Assembly: GCA_964629825.1 (NCBI GenBank)
Contig: CAZVUW010000134.1
Location: forward strand, 1 to 6,223
Direction: 5' to 3'
DNA from: CAZVUW01 sp964629825
GTDB taxonomy: Bacteria > Actinomycetota > Nitriliruptoria > Euzebyales > Egibacteraceae
Length of the DNA: 6,223 nt
The translations under genes and the position numbers were made by a program. Under the pieces are notes generated by a model that saw only the letters and a list, made by a program, of their open reading frames with translations, was not told where the DNA came from and did not search any database. Positions 1 through 5,459 of this stretch are shown piece after piece. Each line of letters starts with the position of its first letter. The stretch's first letter is position 1.

Positions 1-723
1 GCGCTGCACATCGAGGACTACGGCTGGGCCCGCCACCCGGCCGTGCTGATGTGGCGCGGCCATGAGCTGGCCCTCGTCGCTTACGGCCTGGCGATGGTGG
101 CGGAGTGGATCCGGCGCGGTCACGGAGACCAGACCGAGCCCCTGATCGCCGAGTTCGCTCGGCCGGATCCCACCCCTAGCCCGGACCGCCTCGCCCCGCG
201 GCTGCTGCCGCCCTGGTGGGGGTGCGAGGCGCTGCACCGCTCGCACCGGGCCGCGCTGGCGCGCAAGGATCGCATGGCGTACGCCTGGCTGGACGTCAAC
301 GCCCTCGACGAGCCGTATGTGTGGCCCGAGCCCCCAGCGCCGGCGGCGGAGCCTCGGCCGCTGACCGCCTGGCTGATCCGCGTTGGCGCGGGCGAGCGCG
401 CGGCGGCTGTGGCGCAGGGTCGCGTCGACCTCCCGATGGCGCTGTGCGGAGCCGCCCCGCGACCCAAGCAGCGGCGCCAGATCGCCGCGTTCACGGGAGT
501 CATCCGCCCCGGTGATCCGATCGCTCTCACCGACGGCGCGGTCCTCGACGTGGGCGAGGTCGCGGGCGGCGCCGAGGGCGCGGCATGGCCGGTTGCGTTC
601 GCAGGCCGCCTGCGGCGGGGCGACCTGGAGCGGCCGTGGCAGCTCCAGGATCCGCGCTCGGTGGGCGTGCTGCGGGGGGAGGAGGTCGTCCGGGCAGCCA
701 TCGCCCACGCGGGGGCTGAGTAG
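1..723 (+). CDS. MSMEG_6728-family / pyrimidine dimer DNA glycosylase-like protein with extra C-terminal domain (5' partial)
   Basis: The reading frame is open from base 1 and ends at TAG 721-723, giving 240 visible residues; the true start lies upstream. A GTG at 43 is in frame but is not the start, because family-like sequence (YGWARHP, residues 7-13) precedes it. Residues 16-110 match, from memory, the MSMEG_6728 / Pyr_excise family: MWRGHELALVAYG, then RGHGD, then LPPWWGCEALHRSHR (69-83), ARKD and the closing YVWP (106-109). In characterised Pyr_excise relatives the catalytic residues are near the N-terminus, so they cannot be checked here. These proteins are thought to act on damaged DNA bases in the cytoplasm; activity of the MSMEG_6728 branch is inferred. 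Relatives as I know them usually end soon after YVWP. This one continues about 130 residues, with a folded-looking segment at 121-230 (TAWLIRVGAGER, then VIRPGDPIAL and DVGEVAG) that resembles a PUA/EVE-like beta domain. The next gene starts 11 bases on, suggesting co-transcription. Confidence 0.8.
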   Translation, partial: ALHIEDYGWARHPAVLMWRGHELALVAYGLAMVAEWIRRGHGDQTEPLIAEFARPDPTPSPDRLAPRLLPPWWGCEALHRSHRAALARKDRMAYAWLDVNALDEPYVWPEPPAPAAEPRPLTAWLIRVGAGERAAAVAQGRVDLPMALCGAAPRPKQRRQIAAFTGVIRPGDPIALTDGAVLDVGEVAGGAEGAAWPVAFAGRLRRGDLERPWQLQDPRSVGVLRGEEVVRAAIAHAGAE

Positions 724-734
724 CCTTTCCTCAG

Positions 735-2066
735 ATGCGCGCGCAGATCGATCGGCTGCTGATGGGCCTGGTCCGCGTCGCCGCGCGGCTGTGGTTCGCC
801 AGCGTGGAGATCGTGGGCCGCTCGCGCCTGCCCGACGACGGTCCCGTCCTGATCGTCGGCAGCCACTTCAACGGCGTCCTGGACCCGCTGCTCGTCGCCG
901 CCGCCTCCAGCCGCCTGCCCCGCTTCCTCGCCGCCGCCGAGTTCTGGGACAACCCCGCCGTGGCCGCCCTGCTGAAGTTCGCGGGCGCGGTACCCGTCCA
1001 GCGTCCGAGGACCGGCCGCACCGGTCCCAACACCTCGATGTTCGAGGCCTCGTTCGGCGCCCTCGGTCGCGGGCAGGTCGTCGCGCTCTTCCCCGAGGGG
1101 ACCACCCATGACGAGCCGCGCCTGACGGAGCTGCGCACGGGCGCCGCCCGCATAGCGCTGGGCGCCCGGAAGCGCGGGGTTCGGGGCATCCGCATCGTCC
1201 CGGTGGGACTCGTCTACCAGACCAAGCACCGGCCCCGCAGCCGAGCGCTGGTGCGCATCGGCGAGCCGATCGACCTCGACCGCGACCTCGAGGGCATCGC
1301 GGGCGTCACGCCGGACGAGGCCGGAGAGGACCACGGGGCCGCCGTCCGCGCCCTGACGGCTGAGATCCGCCGTCGCCTGGCGCTGGCCGCGCTCGACTAC
1401 GAGGACGCGGAGGTCGCGCTCGCCGCCGCCTACGCGGCACGGGTGTGGCTGCGGCCCGAGGGCGCCCGTCGCGAGTGGGAGCCGCCCCTCGACGAGGTCG
1501 AGCGCTGCGCCCGTGCCATAACGTCTGCACCCGCCGAGCAGCGCCAGGCCGTGGTCGAGGCCATGGAGGCCTACGCCAACGAGCTGTCGCTGCTGCGCCT
1601 CGACGATCGCGACGTCGTGGCGGGGGATCTCACCACCGCCGACGTGCGCTGGCGGCTCAGCCGGTTGGTGGCCGTCGCCGCCGCCACCCCGGCCGCCGCG
1701 GTCGGAGTCGCGGTCAACGGGCCCGCGATCGCCGCGATCTGGGGTGTCGGTAAGATGCCGGTCAAGCGGTCGATGCGCGGCACGCGGCGGATCCTCACCG
1801 GTCTGGCGCTGCTGCCGCTGAGCTGGGGCCTGCTGGCCTGGCGGCTCGGCCGCCGCCGTGAGCTGGGCCAGCCCGTCGTCCTCGCCCTCGTCGCCGGGCC
1901 CGGCTGCGGGCTGGTCGCGCTCAACCTCTTCGAGCGCATGCGCGCTCTGATCAGCGCGCGGGCGAGCTTCCGGCGGCTGCGCTCATCGGCGGCCGTTCTT
2001 CCGGCGCTTGAGGCCGCCCGTGCCGAGGTGGTCGAGGCGGTCGAGCGCGCCCTCAAGAGCGCCTGA
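735..2066 (+). CDS. PlsC-type 1-acyl-sn-glycerol-3-phosphate acyltransferase family protein with membrane C-terminal extension
   Basis: The 443-residue protein would transfer an acyl chain to a lysophospholipid or glycerol-phosphate acceptor at the inner face of the membrane. The acyltransferase domain fills roughly residues 20-215. Motif I is SHFNGVLDP, with His44 and Asp50 separated by five residues instead of the usual four. The acceptor-binding block contains VPVQRP (Arg90), motif III is FPEGTTHDEP (119-128) followed by LRTGAARIALGA, and motif IV is IVPVGLVY. The FPEG(T/S)xHDEP plus RTGAARIALG combination is typical of a longer PlsC-like subfamily rather than of short PlsC. Residues about 220-300 are helical and charged. 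Three hydrophobic stretches follow at about 311-335, 353-370 and 380-397. ATG 735 is chosen because it directly precedes the domain, although no clear Shine-Dalgarno sequence sits at normal distance; translational coupling to the gene ending at 723 could explain this. The exact acyl acceptor cannot be told. Confidence 0.88.
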   Translation: MRAQIDRLLMGLVRVAARLWFASVEIVGRSRLPDDGPVLIVGSHFNGVLDPLLVAAASSRLPRFLAAAEFWDNPAVAALLKFAGAVPVQRPRTGRTGPNTSMFEASFGALGRGQVVALFPEGTTHDEPRLTELRTGAARIALGARKRGVRGIRIVPVGLVYQTKHRPRSRALVRIGEPIDLDRDLEGIAGVTPDEAGEDHGAAVRALTAEIRRRLALAALDYEDAEVALAAAYAARVWLRPEGARREWEPPLDEVERCARAITSAPAEQRQAVVEAMEAYANELSLLRLDDRDVVAGDLTTADVRWRLSRLVAVAAATPAAAVGVAVNGPAIAAIWGVGKMPVKRSMRGTRRILTGLALLPLSWGLLAWRLGRRRELGQPVVLALVAGPGCGLVALNLFERMRALISARASFRRLRSSAAVLPALEAARAEVVEAVERALKSA

Positions 2067-2100
2067 CCCTTCCGCCCCCTCACGCCCAGCCTCCCGCCCG

Positions 2101-2132
2101 ACCCACTTGCGGCGTATACGCCGCAAACGGGT
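2101..2132. repeat. Perfect 20-bp palindrome in a 32-bp imperfect inverted repeat
   Basis: Bases 2107-2126 read TTGCGGCGTATACGCCGCAA, which equals its own reverse complement. Beyond a 2-bp mismatch on each side (AC/AC), ACCC at 2101-2104 pairs with GGGT at 2129-2132, making a 32-bp imperfect palindrome. It starts 35 bases after the acyltransferase stop. As RNA it would give an 8-bp stem with a TATA loop, but no T-tract follows on either strand, so a classical intrinsic terminator is not supported. A dimeric regulator's operator, a factor-assisted terminator or a dispersed palindromic repeat all remain possible. Confidence 0.8.
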
Positions 2133-2152
2133 AGCGCCGCTGCTCTGGCCCG

Positions 2153-2202
2153 CGACGGTTGGACATTTGGCCCGAGATCCCGGGCCAAATGTCCAACCTT
2201 CG
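2153..2202. repeat. Long hairpin: perfect 18-bp inverted repeat with 6-base loop
   Basis: The left arm GGTTGGACATTTGGCCCG (2157-2174) is the exact reverse complement of 2181-2198, and the six bases AGATCC form the loop. After one C/T mismatch the pairing resumes for three more bases (2153-2155 with 2200-2202), giving a 50-bp structure. It lies about 87 bases after the acyltransferase stop and about 105 bases before the protease start. No T-run follows (TTCGGGACGGG). It could stop or stabilise the upstream transcript, act in the 5' leader of the protease gene if a promoter lies before it, or be a mobile or dispersed palindromic element. The sequence alone does not decide. Confidence 0.85.
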
Positions 2203-2224
2203 GGACGGGTTGGGTTTCGGGACG
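2199..2224 (+). repeat. Short direct repeat TTCGGGACG, 17-base period
   Basis: TTCGGGACG occurs at 2199-2207 and again at 2216-2224, beginning directly at the 3' arm of the hairpin. Between them is GGTTGGG. Its GGTTGG (2208-2213) repeats the outer six bases of the hairpin's left arm and is complementary to CCAACC at 2193-2198. Nine-base repeats are weak evidence individually; their contact with the hairpin is what makes them worth recording. Confidence 0.5.
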
Positions 2225-2269
2225 TAGGGCCAATCCTCGCCTTCCGCATGCAAGAAGTCGCGGGTCGGT

Positions 2270-2275
2270 TACTCT
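2270..2275 (+). promoter_or_regulatory. Weak candidate -10 element for the protease gene
   Basis: TACTCT at 2270-2275 fits the TAnnnT pattern of a sigma-70-type -10 element in an otherwise GC-rich stretch. It would place a transcript start near 2282 and a leader of about 25 bases that includes the ribosome binding site. No good -35 hexamer lies 16-18 bases upstream; the best TTC-like match is too far away. CATACT (2280-2285) is an alternative. This is suggestive only. Confidence 0.2.
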
Positions 2276-2295
2276 ACGTCATACTGCGGGCAGAC

Positions 2296-2302
2296 GAGGG
2301 GG
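2296..2302 (+). promoter_or_regulatory. Ribosome binding site fixing the protease start
   Basis: GAGGGGG at 2296-2302 lies five bases before ATG 2308 and is the only good Shine-Dalgarno match near any candidate start. The in-frame ATG at 2248 is preceded by pyrimidine-rich sequence and has none, and starts farther upstream fall within the acyltransferase gene or the palindromes. Confidence 0.75.
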
Positions 2303-2307
2303 CACAT

Positions 2308-4287
2308 ATGGGGCAGGTCGACCGCTCGGTGGCCACGGCGCTCGGGGGCGGGCTGATCGATGTCCTCGGCGCGGATGTGGGGGCCTCACGCGAGGCGCGC
2401 CGGCAGCGGCGCCTGCGCTGGCTGGCGCTGATCCTCGGCCTGCCGACGGCCTATCTGTGGTACCGGATCCTCATCGACCGGCCGATCAACCTGCTCCAGC
2501 TGCCGCCGATGCCCGAGGACCCGCTGCTGTGGGTCCTGCCGGCGATCCTGGTGCTGGCGATCGGCTCGATGCTGGCGATGCCACTGCTGTCGGGGCGGTC
2601 GCCTCACATCGAGTACCGGCCCGAGCAGATCGAGGTGACGCTCGCCGACGTCAGGGGGATCGACCCGATCGTCGACGAGGTCACGAAGACCCTCAACACC
2701 TTCCTCGCCCACGCGACCTTCCGCGACCGGCTGGGGGGTCGGCCGCGGCGCGGGCTGCTGTTCGAGGGCCCGCCCGGCACCGGCAAGACCCACCTCGCCA
2801 AGGCCCTGGCGCGCGACGCCGGGGTGCCGTTCCTGTTCGTGTCCGGCACCTCGTTCCAGTCGATGTGGTACGGGGCGACGGCGCGCAAGATCCGCTCCTA
2901 CTTCAAGGCGCTGCGCAGCACAGCCCAGAAGGAGGGCGGTGCGATCGGGTTCATCGAGGAGATCGACGCGATCGCCATGACCCGCGGCGGGCTGGCGCGT
3001 GCGACCGCCTCGGCGCAGCCGAACCGGCTCTCCTCCAGCTGCGCCTCGGCCGCCACGCCGGTCGCGCCGACTCCGTCCGAGCCGCTGCACGCCGAGGCGA
3101 CGGGTGGGCTGGTCAGCAGCCGCTTCGCCTCGACCGAGGGCACCGGCGGAGTGGTCAACGAGCTGCTCGTGCAGATGCAGTCGTTCGACACGCCGCCCGC
3201 CGGCGACCGCGCGTTCAACGTCGTCGCCGGCTGGCTCAACGCCTTCCTCCCGGCGCACCGCCAGATAGCCAAGCGCAAGGCGCCATACTCGAACGTCCTG
3301 CTGATCGCCGCGACCAACCGGGCGGACGGCCTGGACCCCGCGCTGCTGCGCCCCGGCCGCTTCGACCGCCGCCTCACCTTCGAGCCGCCCGCCAAGGCCG
3401 GCCGACGCGAGCTGATCGACCACTTCCTCGCCGCCAAGGCGCACGCGCCCGAGCTGGACCGCGACGACCTGCGCGACCAGCTCGCGGCGCAGACCTTCGG
3501 GTACACGCCGGTGATGATCGAGCATCTCTTCGACGAGGCGCTGGTCATCGGCCTGCGCAACGGGCGCGATGGGCTGTCCTGGGCCGACCTGCAGGAGGCG
3601 CGGCTGACCGGCGAGGTCGGGATGGCCAACCCCGTGCCGTACACGCCGCGCGAGCGCGAGGTCGTCGCCACCCACGAGGCGGGCCACGCCGTGGTCGCGC
3701 ACCTCGCCGGCACGCGCCGGCTCGAGGTGCTGTCGATCGTCAAGCGCTCGGGTTCGCTGGGCCTGCTCGCTCACGGCGACCTCGACGAGGTCTATCAGCG
3801 CAGTCGCAAGGAGATGCACGACCTGGTCGAGATCGCCCTGGGCGGCATGTGCGCCGAGGAGCTCTACTTCGGCGAGTCCGGCACCGGTCCGGGCGGGGAC
3901 CTCGCCTACGCGACGCAGGTGGCGTGCGAGATCGTGGGCTCGGTGGGGATGGCCGGATCGCTGGTGTCGCTGGCGGCGATGCAGAACTCCGCCTTCAACG
4001 ACACGAACCTGGTCGGCAGGGTCCTGGCGGACCCCGTGACCCGGCCAGCCGTCGACCGCCTGCTCGCGCAGTCCAAGGCGCGGGCGCGCGCCCTGCTCGA
4101 GGCCAACCGGCATCTGGTCGAGGCGCTGCGCGACGCCCTGCTCCAGCGCGAGGAGCTGGTCGGCGACCAGATCACCGAAGTGCTCGTCGCCGCCGGACCG
4201 GCGGTCACCGACGGGCTGCGCATCGACCGCCGCGTCAGCGGTGACCGGCGCCGCACCGACTGGCTGGCGCCCTCCGACCCGAGCTGA
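2308..4287 (+). CDS. Membrane-anchored AAA+ zinc metalloprotease, FtsH-like (M41), with large AAA insertions
   Basis: A 659-residue FtsH-type protease that would use ATP to pull membrane or cytoplasmic proteins into a zinc peptidase chamber. Two hydrophobic segments (about 36-56 and 73-94) are joined by only about 16 residues, far shorter than the periplasmic domain of E. coli FtsH. The AAA module has Walker A GPPGTGKT (154-161, Lys160), the pore motif MWYG (186-189, where FtsH usually has MFVG), Walker B FIEEIDA (215-221, Glu at 217 where Asp is usual) and SRH NRADGLDPALLRPGRFDRR with likely arginine fingers Arg351 and Arg354. Two insertions interrupt it: about 229-277, rich in Ser/Ala/Thr, and about 298-327. 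The peptidase has HEAGH (456-460) and likely third zinc ligand Asp531 in GPGGDL, so it should be active. From memory, similar insertions occur in a family of actinobacterial AAA proteins separate from housekeeping FtsH. ATG 2308 is chosen for its ribosome binding site. Confidence 0.9.
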   Translation: MGQVDRSVATALGGGLIDVLGADVGASREARRQRRLRWLALILGLPTAYLWYRILIDRPINLLQLPPMPEDPLLWVLPAILVLAIGSMLAMPLLSGRSPHIEYRPEQIEVTLADVRGIDPIVDEVTKTLNTFLAHATFRDRLGGRPRRGLLFEGPPGTGKTHLAKALARDAGVPFLFVSGTSFQSMWYGATARKIRSYFKALRSTAQKEGGAIGFIEEIDAIAMTRGGLARATASAQPNRLSSSCASAATPVAPTPSEPLHAEATGGLVSSRFASTEGTGGVVNELLVQMQSFDTPPAGDRAFNVVAGWLNAFLPAHRQIAKRKAPYSNVLLIAATNRADGLDPALLRPGRFDRRLTFEPPAKAGRRELIDHFLAAKAHAPELDRDDLRDQLAAQTFGYTPVMIEHLFDEALVIGLRNGRDGLSWADLQEARLTGEVGMANPVPYTPREREVVATHEAGHAVVAHLAGTRRLEVLSIVKRSGSLGLLAHGDLDEVYQRSRKEMHDLVEIALGGMCAEELYFGESGTGPGGDLAYATQVACEIVGSVGMAGSLVSLAAMQNSAFNDTNLVGRVLADPVTRPAVDRLLAQSKARARALLEANRHLVEALRDALLQREELVGDQITEVLVAAGPAVTDGLRIDRRVSGDRRRTDWLAPSDPS

Positions 4288-4326
4288 GGCTCGACCGTCG
4301 ACCGGCTGCGCCGGTCGGGCCTCAGC
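4283..4326. terminator. Candidate bidirectional terminator hairpin shared by convergent genes
   Basis: Bases 4283-4297 (GCTGAGGCTCGACCG) and 4312-4326 (CGGTCGGGCCTCAGC) are inverted repeats matching at 14 of 15 positions, with a 14-base loop. The outer stem contains the protease stop TGA (4285-4287) and the complement of the oxidoreductase stop (4322-4324). A second fold uses CGACCGGC (4299-4306) with GCCGGTCG (4310-4317) around a TGC loop. The choice exists because TCGACCG is tandemly duplicated at 4291-4304. Neither strand has a T-tract, so if this terminates transcription it is not a textbook intrinsic terminator. Its position, filling the whole 34-base convergent gap, supports a termination role by context. 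Confidence 0.55.
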
Positions 4327-5404
4327 CGCGCACGGTCACCGGCACGCGCTGCAGCGCGTTGTTGGCGTAGCCGCCGACGTTCCAGGCCACCTCGAAGGGC
4401 TGCGTCGCACCGGTCGCGTCGGTCGCGCGGCTGCACAGCTCGTGATCGCCGGGCTGCGCCTCCCAGGTGGCGGTGAAGCGCTGCCACGCGTACGGGGCGA
4501 AGGGCGGGGCCACCTGCGCGTCCCACCAGGTCTTGCCACCGTCCGCGCTCACCTCCACGCGCTCGATCGGGCCGCTGCCCGACCACGCGCGACCGCTCAG
4601 CTCGACCGTGCCCGCGTCGAGCACCCTGCGCCGCGAGTAGAACTCGGGGATGCCGGGCGGCTTCAGCAGCGAGCGCACCGCGATCCGCTGAAGGGGGAGG
4701 CCGGGCTCATCCGGGTGGGCGCGCCAGCGGTACGAGCGGGCCTGCTGGTAGCCGGTGAAAGGCTCCGCGACGGCGGTGATCCGGCCCAGCCACTTGACGC
4801 TCGCCATGCCGTACCAGCCGGGGACGATCAGCCGCAGCGGGAACCCGTGCTGCGGCGGCAGGGGCACCCCGTTGAGGGAGTGGGCCAGGAGGAGGTCCTC
4901 GCGCTTGCACTCCTCGACCGTGAGGCTGCGCTGGAAGGCCTGCTCCTGGCCGCCCTCGACGCCGCGGTCGAGGCCGGTGAAGACGACCTCGACGGCCTCG
5001 TCATCCAGGCCCGCCTCCTCGAGCAGCGGGGCCAGCGGCGTGCCGGTCCACTCCCCGGTCCCGACCGCCTCCAGCAGCCACGGCTGGCTCAGCGATCGGG
5101 GCGGAGGCCCCAGGACGCGGCCGTTGCCGGCGCACTCGAGCGTCACCGGCACGGTGACCTGGGGCCGCGCCTTCACGTCATCGAGCGACAGGGACAGCGG
5201 TCGGTGGACCAGGCCGTCCACCTCCAGTCGCCACGCGCCGGCATCCACGTTCGGGATGTCGTAGTGGGTCAGCAGGTAGTGCATGCCGACCGGCGTGATG
5301 TCGTGGGCGAACGCCTCCAGCGGGAAGCCGTGGTTGCGCGTAGCCAGGGCGAGCTCCTCGCGGCTGATCGCTGTGGGGTCGGCCGAGGTCTCGGTGCCGG
5401 TCAT
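4322..5404 (-). CDS. Sulfite oxidase-like molybdopterin-dependent oxidoreductase, cytoplasmic
   Basis: A 360-residue member of the sulfite oxidase / oxidoreductase molybdopterin-binding superfamily. The N-terminal cofactor domain covers about residues 25-225. It contains LECAGNGR with Cys91, the expected thiolate ligand of molybdenum, HGFPLRLIVPGWYG, and GMASVKW (199-205) with Lys204, a conserved cofactor-domain block. The C-terminal part, about 245-360, fits the Mo-co dimerisation domain, including VEVSADGGKTWWDA and a closing NVGGYANNALQRVPV. There is no haem domain, no twin-arginine signal and no hydrophobic N-terminus, so it is predicted to be cytoplasmic. The electron acceptor and true substrate are unknown; sulfite is only the family prototype. 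ATG 5404 is preceded by AGGAG (complement of 5410-5414) at five bases. The gene lies 55 bases downstream of the GTPase-like gene on the same strand and converges on the protease gene. No cofactor-synthesis genes are in view. Confidence 0.9.
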   Translation of the reverse strand: MTGTETSADPTAISREELALATRNHGFPLEAFAHDITPVGMHYLLTHYDIPNVDAGAWRLEVDGLVHRPLSLSLDDVKARPQVTVPVTLECAGNGRVLGPPPRSLSQPWLLEAVGTGEWTGTPLAPLLEEAGLDDEAVEVVFTGLDRGVEGGQEQAFQRSLTVEECKREDLLLAHSLNGVPLPPQHGFPLRLIVPGWYGMASVKWLGRITAVAEPFTGYQQARSYRWRAHPDEPGLPLQRIAVRSLLKPPGIPEFYSRRRVLDAGTVELSGRAWSGSGPIERVEVSADGGKTWWDAQVAPPFAPYAWQRFTATWEAQPGDHELCSRATDATGATQPFEVAWNVGGYANNALQRVPVTVRG

Positions 5405-5409
5405 CGCGT

Positions 5410-5414
5410 CTCCT
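5410..5414 (-). promoter_or_regulatory. Ribosome binding site of the sulfite oxidase-like gene
   Basis: On the minus strand this reads AGGAG within AGAGGAGA, five bases before the ATG at 5404-5402. It is a strong match and settles the start; translation need not depend on coupling to the upstream gene. Confidence 0.75.
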
Positions 5415-5439
5415 CTCGCAGAGCCGCCAAGGTACGCCT

Positions 5440-5452
5440 GACGAGCCTCGTC
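5440..5452. repeat. Short palindrome between the GTPase-like and oxidoreductase genes
   Basis: GACGAG-C-CTCGTC is a 13-base inverted repeat with one central base, inside the 55-base gap and about 36 bases upstream of the oxidoreductase start. As RNA only a 5-bp stem with a three-base loop is possible, too weak for a terminator. It could be a small operator, or chance in GC-rich DNA. Confidence 0.3.
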
Positions 5453-5459
5453 GCGCCCG

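Noticed and set aside
120..1334. Minus-strand open frame of 404 codons across the first two genes
   Set aside because: It spans two well-supported plus-strand genes and their junction, with no family motif.
2221..2280. GACGTAG (2221-2227) and CTACGTC (2274-2280) as an inverted repeat around the candidate promoter
   Set aside because: Seven bases with a 46-base spacer can easily occur by chance, and nothing else supports a looped operator.
2008..2307. Upstream extension of the protease reading frame by up to 100 codons into the end of the acyltransferase gene
   Set aside because: The extra residues are low-complexity Pro/Arg/Ser, run through both palindromes, overlap a real gene and have no ribosome binding site. 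ATG 2308 has a good one.
2386..4113. Long open frame (575 codons) on the minus strand opposite the protease gene
   Set aside because: The translation is repetitive Arg/Ala/Gly/Glu/Gln-rich with no recognisable motif; long antisense frames are expected where third positions are nearly all G or C.
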